Program-made: the position numbers and the translations under genes
From: Desulfobulbaceae bacterium BRH_c16a
Lineage (GTDB): Bacteria > Desulfobacterota > Desulfobulbia > Desulfobulbales > Desulfocapsaceae
DNA length: 64,000 nucleotides
Assembly (NCBI GenBank): GCA_000961725.1
Contig: LADS01000031.1
Coordinates: forward strand, 1 to 64,000
Reading direction: 5' to 3'
Part shown: piece after piece, positions 15,661 through 25,600 of the stretch
Position numbering within the stretch: position 1 is the stretch's first letter
Layout of the letters: every line of letters starts with the position of its first letter
Notes under the pieces: model-generated
The model's input: the letters and a program-made list of their open reading frames with translations, nothing else
What the model was told of the DNA's origin: nothing
Database searches by the model: none

Positions 15661-17174
15661 ACTTTCCTCCCGGCACCATCCTTGACCGAACCGGCTTACC
15701 TCTTCCCTCGGCCGGGCTTGCCGCTTCGCCGCTGTACGAAGGAGCATCGACCGCCGATCGTATTGGAGACTGGGGACTTTCTTCGGCCGGACCGAACGCT
15801 GCCGCTTTCCGGAACCTCACCGCCCTGCGCAAAAGAAGCCGGGATTTCGAACGGAACAATCCCACCGCTAAAGGCGGCATTGATTCCTTTGTCGCCAACC
15901 TGGTCGGAACCGACATCTCACCCAGCTGGAACCTAGACAACCAGGATCAGAAGGACGAACTCCAGCAGCTCTGGGACGACAGCCAGCTCGAGGCGGACTT
16001 CTACGGGATCTCCGATTTCTATGGTACCCAGGAAATCGCCTGCCGTTCCGTGGTCCGGGACGGTGAAGTACTCGGCCGGTTTCACGATGTGGATCCAGAT
16101 TTCGGCCTGATTGTCCCCCTGCAGGTGCAACTCCTGGAATCAGACCACCTTGATGCCGGATATAATGACATCAGCCCGGAAGGCAACGAGATCCGCTTCG
16201 GGATCGAATGGCGGAAAGGCCGGCGTTACAAGTACTGGCTGTATGCCGACCATCCCGGAGAAACATTTCTCACCTCTTCCGACCTCAGCCGGATCGCGGT
16301 CGACGCAAGCGATATCGCCCATGTCTTCAGACCGCTTCGCGCCGGACAAGCCCGCGGCGTAAGCTGGCTGGCCCCGATCATCGTCAAGCTGCATGAGATC
16401 GATGTCTACGACGATGCGGAAGTGGTCCGCAAAAAAGCGTCTGCCCTCTGGGGCGGGTTCATCTATTCGGACAATCCGATCACCGACCGGACGATGGGCG
16501 GCAAGCCTCTATCACGTGAGAACGGCGTCCAGTCGATGCGGCTGGAACCTGGCACCTTCCCTGTCCTGCGCAACGGCCAGAAGGTGGCGTTCACAGAGAC
16601 CGCCGATGTCGGCAACAATTACCTCGACTTCATGAAGCTGCAGTTCCGGATCATCGCCCGCGGCCTCGGCATCACTTATGAGCAGCTCACCGGCGACCTG
16701 GCTGGGGTCACTTACACCTCACTCCGGGCCGGCCTCATCGAGTTCCGCCGACTCTGCGAAACCATCATCGCCAGGACCCTCGTCTTCCAGTACTGCCGCC
16801 CCTACATCAACCGGTGGATCAAGACGGCAGTCCTTAACGGTGCGACAAAAACCATTTCTGTTTCCCACTACCTGAAAAACCCGCGACTCTTTCACCGGGT
16901 CGACTGGCATCTCGACGGCTGGGACTTCACTGATCCGGTCAAGGACCGGGTGGCAGAACTGATGGATATCAGAAACGGCATCGAAACACGAGGCCAGAAG
17001 ATCGCCAAACGCGGCGGCAATATTGATCGGGTAGACAGGCAGAACCAGGCCGAACAGAAAAAGGCCGCTGAACGAGGCCTGATCTACGACTGCTATCCAT
17101 CCCAGACTACCCAGTCAGGAACCCTGCAAAAGGTCGAGGAACAGATCGTCATCGACTCTGCCAAAACTCAATAG
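15657..17174 (+). CDS. Portal protein, lambda gpB family
   Basis: 505 residues. The dodecameric portal through which DNA enters and leaves the capsid. Family features include the opening LRKRSRDFERNNPTAKGGID, the middle HVFRPLRAGQARGVSWLAPI and the C-terminal GITYEQLTGDLAGVTYTSLR with the downstream crown helix. The C-terminus is Lys/Gln-rich. It sits between gpW and the S49 protease as in lambda. The short gap to the next gene (7 bases) indicates one late operon. Confidence 0.93.
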   Translation: MNFPPGTILDRTGLPLPSAGLAASPLYEGASTADRIGDWGLSSAGPNAAAFRNLTALRKRSRDFERNNPTAKGGIDSFVANLVGTDISPSWNLDNQDQKDELQQLWDDSQLEADFYGISDFYGTQEIACRSVVRDGEVLGRFHDVDPDFGLIVPLQVQLLESDHLDAGYNDISPEGNEIRFGIEWRKGRRYKYWLYADHPGETFLTSSDLSRIAVDASDIAHVFRPLRAGQARGVSWLAPIIVKLHEIDVYDDAEVVRKKASALWGGFIYSDNPITDRTMGGKPLSRENGVQSMRLEPGTFPVLRNGQKVAFTETADVGNNYLDFMKLQFRIIARGLGITYEQLTGDLAGVTYTSLRAGLIEFRRLCETIIARTLVFQYCRPYINRWIKTAVLNGATKTISVSHYLKNPRLFHRVDWHLDGWDFTDPVKDRVAELMDIRNGIETRGQKIAKRGGNIDRVDRQNQAEQKKAAERGLIYDCYPSQTTQSGTLQKVEEQIVIDSAKTQ

Positions 17175-17181
17175 GTGCAAC

Positions 17182-18438
17182 ATGGGCGTAGAACACATCC
17201 TTACTGAAATTCTCAACCGGCCGCTTCTGATCACTCCGGATAAGCTGAACGTTATTCTTGGTGTATTGAACAAGAAGGCGGACCATCCGATCAGCATCGA
17301 TTTTTCCGACCTGCTCCCGGCCATCGGCAGCGACCGCAACAACGGCTCGGTCCAGGCCAAGGCCCGCCCGGTCAACCAGACCAGAAGTGAGACAATCGCG
17401 GTGGTCTCCGCCCTTGGCAGCCTGGTCCATCGCAACCATGGGTTTGACGACGGCTCGGGCCTGCGCTCCTACCGGTATATGCAAAAGGATATCCAGGCCT
17501 GTCTTGACGATCCGGAGATCGCCGGAATGATCATCGACTTCGACACCTATGGTGGCGTTCATGCCGGTTGTGAGCGGCTGGCCAGGTTCATCCGGCAGGC
17601 CGATGCGGTAAAACCGATTTATGCGGTAATCGATCTGAGCTGCTTTTCCGCCGGTTACTACAATGCCGCCGCCTGCCGTAAAATTCTGCTCACCGATCAG
17701 ACCGCAGGAGTCGGTTCGATTGGCTGCATTGCCATCCACCGCGACCAGTCCTTGAAAAACGAGATGGACGGCATCACCTACACCGCCGTTTATTTCGGTG
17801 CCGAGAAAAACGACTTTTCACCGCATGCACCGCTCTCCGCCGACCTGAAGAAAAAACTTCAGGCCAGTGTCGACCAGGCGGGAATGCAGTTCGCAAAAAC
17901 CGTCGCCGAGTTCCGTGGTCTTGACTTGAAAAAGGTGCTCTCCATGAACGCCGGCGTCTACTACGGCGAACAGGCGATTGAAGCGGGCCTTGCAGACGGA
18001 ATCGCCGGTTTTGACGAGGCAGTGGCCTTGCTGGCCGCAGAGATAGAAGAACAACAATCAACCACAATATATGGAGGCGCGTCTATGACCACCAAAGAAC
18101 GAATGGAAAAACTCCTGACCGCAGAAGACGGCCCGGCTGCCCTTGCCGAGCTCGGCTATGTCAAGACGGAAGAGATCGCGGCAAAGTCTGCCGAAGCAAG
18201 CGAGATGGCAAAGAAAGAGATGCTTGATGTGGCCGAACTCTGCCAGCTCGGAAATCTTTCGATCGATCAAACCGTGGGCTTGCTGAAAAACTCCGCGACC
18301 GTGACCGATGCCCGGGAAACCATCCAGAAGATGAGGGCGGAAAAATCCCAGAAAAGCATGATCAAATCCACCGTCACTCCGCTGTCCGGCGACGACAAAC
18401 ATCCACTCATCGCTTCCTGCGAGAAGCTGGCGAAGTAG
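17182..18438 (+). CDS. Head maturation protease with C-terminal scaffold (gpC/Nu3-like)
   Basis: 418 residues. S49 (SppA/ClpP-fold) protease: the presumed nucleophile Ser156 is in DLSCFSAGYYNAAA, the oxyanion-region motif is AGVGSIGCI (~175-183), and the likely catalytic Lys209 is in GAEKNDFSP. Residues ~300-418 form an acidic, helical tail typical of scaffolding sequence. An in-frame internal start with its own ribosome site at 18085 would make the scaffold alone, exactly as lambda Nu3 is nested in C. The protease would process portal and scaffold during head assembly. Confidence 0.9.
   Translation: MGVEHILTEILNRPLLITPDKLNVILGVLNKKADHPISIDFSDLLPAIGSDRNNGSVQAKARPVNQTRSETIAVVSALGSLVHRNHGFDDGSGLRSYRYMQKDIQACLDDPEIAGMIIDFDTYGGVHAGCERLARFIRQADAVKPIYAVIDLSCFSAGYYNAAACRKILLTDQTAGVGSIGCIAIHRDQSLKNEMDGITYTAVYFGAEKNDFSPHAPLSADLKKKLQASVDQAGMQFAKTVAEFRGLDLKKVLSMNAGVYYGEQAIEAGLADGIAGFDEAVALLAAEIEEQQSTTIYGGASMTTKERMEKLLTAEDGPAALAELGYVKTEEIAAKSAEASEMAKKEMLDVAELCQLGNLSIDQTVGLLKNSATVTDARETIQKMRAEKSQKSMIKSTVTPLSGDDKHPLIASCEKLAK
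18085..18438 (+). CDS. Nested scaffold protein (Nu3-like), internal start
   Basis: 117 residues, in frame with the protease gene and sharing its stop. ATG 18085 is preceded by GGAGG at 18073-18077 with a 7-base spacing, much better than chance for an internal Met. The product starts MTTKERMEKLL and is rich in Ala, Glu and Lys with long predicted helices, as expected for a capsid scaffold. Only the internal initiation is inferred; the frame and ribosome site are visible. Confidence 0.65.
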   Translation: MTTKERMEKLLTAEDGPAALAELGYVKTEEIAAKSAEASEMAKKEMLDVAELCQLGNLSIDQTVGLLKNSATVTDARETIQKMRAEKSQKSMIKSTVTPLSGDDKHPLIASCEKLAK

Positions 18439-18471
18439 TGCAATCAATCATGAAATCAAAAGGAGAATGAC

Positions 18472-18846
18472 ATGGCAGTAAAAACAGAACCAAACAGCCT
18501 GGGCGACGGGATTAAGTGGGAGGAAGACAACGACTACTCCCGCAGGAAAATAACGATCGCAAGCGGCAACAGCGTCAGCCTGCTCGAAGTCGTCGGCAAG
18601 ATCACCGCAAGCGGCAAGTACGCTCCTCTTAATCCGGCGGCAGCAGACGGCACCGAAGCGGCTGCCGGCATCATGATCGGTGCGGTGGATGCGACCGCTG
18701 CCGACAAGGAAGGCGTCATCATTGAGCGTGAAGCTCTCGTGGCTATGGACAATCTGGTCTGGCCGGCAGGTATCACCGCACCGGAGAAAACTGCAGCAAT
18801 CGGCGAACTTGAAGCCCTCGGTATCAAGGCCGTAGGTCTGGCATAA
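18472..18846 (+). CDS. Head decoration protein, gpD-like
   Basis: 124 residues, close to lambda gpD (110). The pattern ITIASGNSVSLLEVVGKITA then LNPAAADGTEAAAGIMIGAV and the later VIIEREALVAMDNLVWPAGI is the gpD trimer fold that clamps the expanded capsid. Position between protease/scaffold and major capsid protein matches lambda. A good ribosome site (AAGGAGAA) precedes the ATG. Confidence 0.88.
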   Translation: MAVKTEPNSLGDGIKWEEDNDYSRRKITIASGNSVSLLEVVGKITASGKYAPLNPAAADGTEAAAGIMIGAVDATAADKEGVIIEREALVAMDNLVWPAGITAPEKTAAIGELEALGIKAVGLA

Positions 18847-18890
18847 ACATTTCCGGGACCAAGGACCCGATAAAAAACAAGGAGTCAATT

Positions 18891-19910
18891 ATGGATTTGA
18901 TCATCAACCCGTTCGACGAGTCCGGATATGACCTGGCCACCATGACCAGGGCGATCAACATTATCCCCAACACCTACGGCAGGGTTCGGCAGCTGGGTCT
19001 TTTCACGGCCGATCCGGTGCGTACCCGTACAGTCATCCTCGACGAGACCAACGGCGTTATCACCCTGCTGAAATCCCAGCCCGTAGGTTCCCCGGCACCG
19101 AAGAAGAAACATGCCAAGGCGAAAACCAGGTCTTTCATCATTCCTCACATCCCCTATGACGATGTGATTCTGCCGTCTGATCTGCAGGGACATCGTGAAG
19201 CGGGCTCGATTGATCCCAAAGCCCTCAACACCGAGATGACCAAACGGCTCTTCGAGATGCGGGCCTCCCATGCCATTACCGAAGAATATCTGATGGTTGG
19301 TGCCTTGAAGGGGATCATTCTCGATGCCGACGGGACCGTACTCAACAACCTCTATGATGAGTTCGGAATCATCATGAAGTCCATCACCTTTGCGCTCGCC
19401 AACAGTGCCACGGACGTGACCGCCAAATGCCGGGCGGTGATCCGTCATATAGAGGACAACCTTCTCGGCGAAGTTATGACCGGAGTCCATTGCCTCTGCG
19501 GCCCAACCTTTTTCGATACTCTCATCAGCCATGAAAAGGTCGAGAAGTTCTTCCTTAACCATGCCAAGGCTATCGAGCTTGCCGGCGGCGGACAGGATCC
19601 GCGGAAGGGTTTTTCGTTTGGCGGCATCACCTTTGAGGAATACAGGGCCAAGGCTTCCGACGCGGAAGGTAATGTCCGGCAGTTCATCGGTGACGAGGAT
19701 TCCCACTTCTTCCCCGTAGGCACCCAGTCAACTTTCAAGATCCACCATGCGCCGGCCAACTACTTTGAAACCGTCAACACCTACGGCCTGCCGCTCTATG
19801 CCAAGCAGGTCATGGCGGCGAACGGCAAACGGATCGATGTCCTCACCGAAGCAAACCCACTGCCGCTCTGTCGCCGCCCTGGGCTGCTGGTAAAAGGCCT
19901 CATTAATTAA
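18891..19910 (+). CDS. Major capsid protein, gpE family
   Basis: 339 residues, the normal length of lambda gpE (341). Recognisable stretches include the N-terminal YDLATMTRAINIIPNTYGRV, FIIPHIPYDDVILPSDLQGH, the helix ITEEYLMVGALKGIILDADG and near the C-terminus PLYAKQVMAANGKRIDVLTE. HK97-type fold forming the icosahedral shell. The preceding AAGGAG ribosome site is strong, as expected for the most abundant virion protein. Confidence 0.94.
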   Translation: MDLIINPFDESGYDLATMTRAINIIPNTYGRVRQLGLFTADPVRTRTVILDETNGVITLLKSQPVGSPAPKKKHAKAKTRSFIIPHIPYDDVILPSDLQGHREAGSIDPKALNTEMTKRLFEMRASHAITEEYLMVGALKGIILDADGTVLNNLYDEFGIIMKSITFALANSATDVTAKCRAVIRHIEDNLLGEVMTGVHCLCGPTFFDTLISHEKVEKFFLNHAKAIELAGGGQDPRKGFSFGGITFEEYRAKASDAEGNVRQFIGDEDSHFFPVGTQSTFKIHHAPANYFETVNTYGLPLYAKQVMAANGKRIDVLTEANPLPLCRRPGLLVKGLIN

Positions 19911-19919
19911 GGTGCCGCG

Positions 19920-20243
19920 ATGACCATCGAAAAAGCCCTTGCCGACCTTGCCGCCGCCACCTCTTCCGGAGTACTGGGGCGGCCGGTTGATATTGATGGT
20001 TTTGCCGTCGACGCGGTCAAAACCGGTCTCAACCAGGAAGAAGCCCAGGCCTTTGCCGGCGGTCACTTTGGGGCGGACGGCCTGCTGATCGAAGGGATCC
20101 GGTTGACGGTCGACCGTAACAAGCTGAGCTGGCAGCCGGTGGTCGGCGGCAGGATGAAGATCGACGGGGCAGACTATGATATCCGCCAGGTGGGAGAGAT
20201 CGGCATCCTCCTGCGCATTACGCTCACGAGGTTTATCTCCTGA
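19920..20243 (+). CDS. Head-tail connector (gpFII-like)
   Basis: 107 residues. Small beta-rich protein: GRPVDIDGFAVDAVKTGLNQ, IRLTVDRNKLSWQPVVGGRM, DYDIRQVGEIGILLRITLTR. Size, fold pattern and position directly after the major capsid gene fit lambda gpFII, the ring to which the tail attaches. It overlaps the start of the next gene by one base. Sequence similarity to FII itself is not obvious, so the assignment depends on synteny. Confidence 0.65.
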   Translation: MTIEKALADLAAATSSGVLGRPVDIDGFAVDAVKTGLNQEEAQAFAGGHFGADGLLIEGIRLTVDRNKLSWQPVVGGRMKIDGADYDIRQVGEIGILLRITLTRFIS

Positions 20244-20860
20244 TGCTGCAATTGACGATTGACCACAGCCTCCTTGACCACCTGGCGAAGATGGCCGGAG
20301 CCGCAGATTTCCAAGCCGAAGCGGCGAGAACCTCGACTCTTCGAAAGATGCGCAGGAGGATTGAAACCTATATCAAAAGGCGGGCGGCCAAGTCACTGCG
20401 GATTCCGCAAAAAGCCCTTGAAGGCCGGTTCTTCTCCACCTCTCTCGAGCCTGGAGCAGACACCCTGCGAGTCTGGATCGGTACATGGGACATCTCGCCC
20501 TACTCGATCGGCTCTCCTGCAGTCTATGGCATTCCGGGAAAATCGGGCGGGGTCCGAGTCGGCAGGCGGCTCTATCCCGGGGCCTTCCTCGCCAAAATAT
20601 ATACCACTGAAGAGAAAGTATGGATCCGCCTCCACTCGAAACACTACAGCCCGGAACTCTACCCGACCAGGCACCGGCCCGGTGATCGGGGCTGGACCGA
20701 ACACCGCGGCCGGTTCCCGGTGGTCAGGGCGGCGGTGCCAGTCGACTCGGTGATCCGCGATGTCATCAGCCAGGATGGCGAAATTCTGGCCAGAGAATTT
20801 GAAAAGGTTTTCATGCAGGAACTGAACTACCAGGTCAACGTCAAAGGGGGAAAAGCATGA
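20243..20860 (+). CDS. Tail completion protein, gpZ-like
   Basis: 205 residues; lambda gpZ is 192. The N-terminal basic helix (TLRKMRRRIETYIKRRAAKS) followed by LRVWIGTWDISPYSIGSPAV and the C-terminal VVRAAVPVDSVIRDVI matches the minor tail Z family, which acts at the head-proximal end of the tail. Overlaps with both neighbours by 1-4 bases indicate a coupled operon. Confidence 0.72.
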   Translation: MLQLTIDHSLLDHLAKMAGAADFQAEAARTSTLRKMRRRIETYIKRRAAKSLRIPQKALEGRFFSTSLEPGADTLRVWIGTWDISPYSIGSPAVYGIPGKSGGVRVGRRLYPGAFLAKIYTTEEKVWIRLHSKHYSPELYPTRHRPGDRGWTEHRGRFPVVRAAVPVDSVIRDVISQDGEILAREFEKVFMQELNYQVNVKGGKA

Positions 20861-21324
20861 ATGAACAATTTTCCTCTATTCTCACTGCCCGGCTTGCCGA
20901 GCTTACCGGCAGTCTCCGGTTTGAGCATAAACCCTCAGGTGTCGCCCGGGCGCCGCAGATCGTTGAAACCATGCTGCCGCCGAAAAGTCATGACCATCAG
21001 GAGGGCCAGGAGTTTCCTCTGGTTCGCTGGGCGATTCATAACGGCGGGTTTGATTTTATGCGACCTGCCCCGTTTGGGATCATTCTCCATGCCGGAATCT
21101 ACACTTCAGGCGACATCATTGCCGGGACCAGGGATATCACCACACTGGCACTGGCTCTCGGCCGTATCGCAAACGACCGCTCATTTCCGCCTTACCGGCT
21201 GGAAACCCCAGTACCATTTACTATCGGCAGCCCGGAGCAAGGGAGTGAAGGCCTGCAGCCTCACCCCTATTACTGGCTGACGATGAAACTGCAATTCATA
21301 GTGCCATCAGGGCACGGAGGATAA
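20857..21324 (+). CDS. Tail terminator protein, gpU-like
   Basis: 155 residues. PLVRWAIHNGGFDFMRPAPF and the C-terminal PHPYYWLTMKLQFIVPSGHG are compatible with the alpha/beta tail-terminator fold that stops tail-tube growth. The main evidence is its position between the Z-like and tail-tube genes, as in lambda. It overlaps the upstream gene by four bases (ATGA). Confidence 0.6.
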   Translation: MNEQFSSILTARLAELTGSLRFEHKPSGVARAPQIVETMLPPKSHDHQEGQEFPLVRWAIHNGGFDFMRPAPFGIILHAGIYTSGDIIAGTRDITTLALALGRIANDRSFPPYRLETPVPFTIGSPEQGSEGLQPHPYYWLTMKLQFIVPSGHGG

Positions 21325-21328
21325 TTAC

Positions 21329-22099
21329 ATGGGCTCAAAAGCATATTCCCTGGTCGGCTCCGTCTATTTCGGTTTGCTCGACGCAAACAAGCAACTTGTC
21401 GGCGGCTACTTCAAGGTCGGCAACGTTTTTCCGTTGAAACTAAAGGTCGAGACGGAGCAGAAATCGCAGATCTCCCGTCAGATCGAAAACTTCGGTCAGA
21501 CCCTCGATACCCTGACCCGGTTGAAGTCGATCACAGGCAACATGGATATCCATCAATGGCTGGCGAAGACGCTCGCCTGGGGGCTGTCCGGCGGGGCAAC
21601 CGCCATGACCGCCGAAGCCGGGACGGTTGACGCGGGAACTCCGGAAGCAATCGTTGCCGTGCATGACCAGTTTGTTCGCCTTGCCAACAAGAAGGTATCG
21701 AGCGTGGTGGTCAAAGACGAGGCCGATACAACCACTTACGATGTCGGCACCGATTACACGGTCAACGCCAACCTCGGCATGATCGAGGTTCTTTCCACCG
21801 GGACTATCGCGGACGGCTCAACCCTGCATGTCTCCTACTCCTACGCCGCCGAATCCGGTTACCGGGTGGACATCGGCACCAACACCCTCATCCGGGTAGC
21901 GATCATGGTCGACGGCCAGAATGAGTACACCGGCGAGAAGATCGATGCCGAGTTCTATTCGGTGGTGCTCGCTTCCGGCAGCGAGATCGGCATCATCTCG
22001 GAACCCGAATCGGATTACGAGAAGCTGCCGTTCGCCATGACGTTCGAGACGCCGGAAGGAATGACCTCCCCCGGCAAGATCAACGGCATTCCGCTGTAA
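21329..22099 (+). CDS. Major tail tube protein (gpV-like)
   Basis: 256 residues. The opening KAYSLVGSVYFGLLDANKQL and FKVGNVFPLKLKVETEQKSQ and the last part IISEPESDYEKLPFAMTFET are typical of tail tube proteins, which stack as hexamers around the DNA channel. Residues ~100-185 (VVVKDEADTTTYDVGTDYTV, then LGMIEVLSTGTIADGSTLHV) look like an inserted Ig-like domain, as lambda gpV carries one at its C-terminus. The ribosome site GGAGG precedes ATG 21329. Confidence 0.8.
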   Translation: MGSKAYSLVGSVYFGLLDANKQLVGGYFKVGNVFPLKLKVETEQKSQISRQIENFGQTLDTLTRLKSITGNMDIHQWLAKTLAWGLSGGATAMTAEAGTVDAGTPEAIVAVHDQFVRLANKKVSSVVVKDEADTTTYDVGTDYTVNANLGMIEVLSTGTIADGSTLHVSYSYAAESGYRVDIGTNTLIRVAIMVDGQNEYTGEKIDAEFYSVVLASGSEIGIISEPESDYEKLPFAMTFETPEGMTSPGKINGIPL

Positions 22100-22177
22100 G
22101 AGACGATGTGTTCCCCCTGGGGCGGGCGGTTTCTCCTGGCCGCTCGCTCCTCTTCCCCCAGGATCAACAGTGACGCG

Positions 22178-22525
22178 ATGATAAAAGAAGAAAAAATAAA
22201 GGTCGCCGGTATCGATATCGACGTCCGGGAACTGACCGTGGCCGAGATCGACAAGCTGTTTGCTTCCTTTGCCATTGACCGGCAGGCAACCTTGGCGGAA
22301 CGGCTGATCGACTCGCCGATCCCGATCGAGGTGGTGACGGCGGCAACCGGTCTTGGCGCCGAAGAGCTGAACACGAAGTTTTCCCCGAGCGGGTTGAACG
22401 ATATCTGGGCGGCGACCGCCCGGGTGAACGATTTTTTGTCCAAAATGATCGGCCGGTACGAAAGCATCCTGGGTCTTTCGGAAGCTTCGACCGAGAGCGG
22501 TTCAGGCGACTCGTCTGCCGAATGA
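22178..22525 (+). CDS. Tail assembly chaperone (gpG-like)
   Basis: 115 residues from ATG 22178; upstream in-frame codons to 22106 lack phage-like sequence and a ribosome site. Sequence: KVAGIDIDVRELTVAEIDKL, then ATGLGAEELNTKFSPSGLND and an acidic C-terminus. It lies between tail tube and tape measure, the place of lambda G, whose product keeps the tape measure protein unfolded during tail assembly. A canonical slippery heptamer T_TTT_TTG sits in the zero frame at 22432-22438, so a longer -1 product is expected. Confidence 0.8.
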   Translation: MIKEEKIKVAGIDIDVRELTVAEIDKLFASFAIDRQATLAERLIDSPIPIEVVTAATGLGAEELNTKFSPSGLNDIWAATARVNDFLSKMIGRYESILGLSEASTESGSGDSSAE

Positions 22526-22620
22526 TCATTGCCGGCTACGATGTCCGCCAGTACGGCTATTCCTTTTTTCATTTGCTGCTCGAAGAACTCCTTGAAGACC
22601 ACAAGGCCAGGAAACGCTGA
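22432..22620 (+). CDS. T extension made by -1 ribosomal frameshift (G-T fusion part)
   Basis: The -1 frame relative to the G gene is open from the heptamer T_TTT_TTG (22432-22438) to the stop at 22618-22620. It encodes about 60 residues ending MIIAGYDVRQYGYSFFHLLL and EELLEDHKARKR. Lambda makes G-T by a -1 slip in the same gene pair. The extension also contains an ATG at 22522 overlapping the G stop, so independent translation of a 32-residue peptide cannot be excluded. Frame, heptamer and synteny are seen; slippage is inferred. Confidence 0.7.
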   Translation, partial: FFVQNDRPVRKHPGSFGSFDRERFRRLVCRMIIAGYDVRQYGYSFFHLLLEELLEDHKARKR

Positions 22621-22623
22621 ACG

Positions 22624-25600
22624 ATGACCACCGCAAGCAAGATAGTCTACGAGATCCAGGCCGCCTACACCGGCCGGGGCGAAGTCAAGCAGCTGAGCGA
22701 CGATCTCAAGTCGCTGAAGCAGGTTGAATCGTTTCAGGCCATGCTGGACAAGTTCAAGGGCTTGAACGATCAGTTTGTCGCCGCGAAAGAAAAGATGCGC
22801 GGCCTCAAGGCGGAGATGGCCAAGCCCGGCAATGAGGCGATGGCCGGTGAGTACGAGAAGTCCGTTGCTGCAGTGAACAAACTCGGAACGGCGATCCGTA
22901 AACAAAAGGATGTCATCGACGGCCAGCGTTCAACCATGCGTACCGCCGGGTTCGACCTCAAGAACCTCACCGGCGAGTACGACCGGCTGAAGCAGTCGAT
23001 CAACGGCCTTTCCAAGATCCAGGCGATGCGCAACCTGCTCGGGGTAAAAACTATCGGCGAAGTACGCCAGGAGATGGCCGGGCTCACGAAAGTCTACCGC
23101 GATGCCGCTGCCGCCGGGACCCTGTCGTCAAAGGACCAGGTCCGAGCACTTGAAGCCCTGCGCAAAAAGCAGCGCGAGCTGTACGCCGCCATCGGAAATC
23201 CGCCGAAGATGCAGAACGCCAGGAAAATCCTTGGTCTTAGCGGCACTGATGCCGAGATCAAAAAGGTCAAGGAGGCGTATCGGACGCTTGCTGCCTCCGG
23301 CAAGGCCAGCATGCGAGAACTTACCCTGGCAAAGCTCGCCATGGGCAAAAGGATTGACGAGCTGCGAAGCAAAACTCTCTCCTGGCGCGACGCCTTTGAC
23401 GGTATCGGCAGCAAGAGTCTGCAGATCGGCGGGGCGATCGCCGGCACCGCCTTTCCCGTTCGTGAGGCTATTTCCTACGAGACCGCCATGGCCAAGGTGG
23501 GAAAAGTTGTCGACGGCACCAGGCAGCAGATCGACGATCTTGGCGATGGCCTGCAGAAGATGACCCGCAGGATCCCGATGAATGCCGCCGAACTGGCATC
23601 CATCGCCGCGGCCGGCGGTTCCCTTGGTCTTGCTGTCGGCGATATTCAATCCTTTGTCGATGTCGCGGCAAGGATGGGAACAGCTTTCGATATGACGGCC
23701 GATGATGCCGGAGACGCGATCGGCAAGCTGAAGAACATCTTCAACCTGAGCATTCCCGAGGTGGAGACCTTCGGCGACGCCATCAACAAGCTCGGCAATA
23801 CCACGGCCACCAATGAAAAAAGCATCGTCGAGGTCATGCTGCGGGTCGGCGGTACCGCCCAGCAGTTTGGTCTTGCCCGGGATAAGACCGCGGCCCTTGC
23901 CGCCGCCTTTCTCTCTTTGGGCAAGACGCCCGAGACGGCGGCTACCGGCATCAACGCCATGCTCAACAAAATGCAGACCGCGACCATGCAGGCGGGACCC
24001 TTCCAGGAAGCCCTGGAAAAAATCGGCATGAGTGCGGAGCAAATGGCCGAGTCGGTGGCGAAAGATCCGCAGAAGGCGATCGAAGATCTGCTCGCCAGCC
24101 TGGCCGAGCTCGACAAACGCGCGCAGAGCGAGGTACTTACCGGCCTGTTCGGCACCGAATACCAGGACGATATCGCCACCTTGGTTAACGGCATGCAGAC
24201 CTATAAGGATGCTCTCAGCCAGGTGGCTGACGCTTCGAGTTATGCCGGGGCGATGAATGAGGAATTCAAGAAACAGTCGGAGACCACCGGCAATCAATTG
24301 ATCCTCTTGAAAAATGCAGTGCTCGAGATTGTCCGCAATATCGGCGAAGGGCTGCTGCCTGCAGTGCAGAAAGGCGCGGAGTGGCTGACGGCCCTGCTGA
24401 AACCCATTGCCGATCTGACCGCCAGGTTTCCGGAGCTGTCCGGTGCGATAGTCGCTTTTGTCAGTGGCGCGATAATCTTGAACGGCGTGAAAAAGATCTT
24501 CGACATGCTGCGCAATGCCGCGACCCTCTTCGGTACCGAATCTCTCGCCTCTTTCGGCAAGGTTGGCAAAGGCGCGGAAACTCTCAGCACCGGCGCGACC
24601 GCTTCTTTCGGCAAGATCGGTACCTCTGCCAAAAGCCTCGGCACTATTATCAGAGGCCTCGGTGGAATCTTTGCCGCCCTGGCTGTGGGCTGGGAAATCG
24701 GCACCTTGCTGAATCAGTTCGGCATCGTCCAGAAAGGCATGACCACTTTAATCTATTGGGCTGACCGGCTGCAGCTCGGTGCCCGTAAGATGTGGCGGGC
24801 GCTCACCGGCGGCGATACCGCCGAGATCGACAAGAATATCGAGATCGCAAGACAGGCGTATGAAGAGCGGCTGAAAGAAATCGACAAGGAAGTCGCAGGC
24901 AAAAACAAGCCAAAAGAAAAAGCGCCCGAACAAGAACTACCGCCGAAGGAAGAGCTGCCTTCGGATGAAAAGAAGAAAGACGACTCCATCGACGGCTTCA
25001 CTCTTTTAGAACTCGAAGCCATGGATTCATGGGATCCGGACAAGTTGACGGAAGATCGAAAGAAGGCCCTGGAGAAATGGCGAGCGGAAAGAAAGCAGGA
25101 GATTCCTGCCGCGGGTCCTGAGACGGAGATAAAAAAAGAGCTCGAAAAAGAACCGGACTCCCTGAAGGAAGAGGAAAAGCGGCTGGAGCAGGAAAAGAAG
25201 GCTGCTGTCGAACTGGAACAGAAGAAGGTCGAAATTCCGGACGCTCACTTCGAGCCTTCACTTCTTGCCAGGGAACGTTCCGGACAGCTGGCCCGGGAAA
25301 AAGAGAAGCGGATCGCCCGGGAGCACGAAGCCGAAGACGAACGAAAGAAAAGAAAGGAGGCCGACCTGGTCGCCGAGTCCTTTAGTCCCGCCGGCAATGA
25401 TGAGGAGTGGCAAAAGAGCCTGGCAAACGCGAAAGAATATGAAGAGCGGATGCGACAGGTCCATGAGTCGGTGGCGGAAGCCGGCAAGGATTCAGCCGAA
25501 GAATGGGTGAAAGCACAAGCAACCGCCACCGAAAATGCCAAATCCGCCTTTCAGAAATACGCCGATAAGGTCCGGTCGCTGCAGGATGATATTGCCGGCC

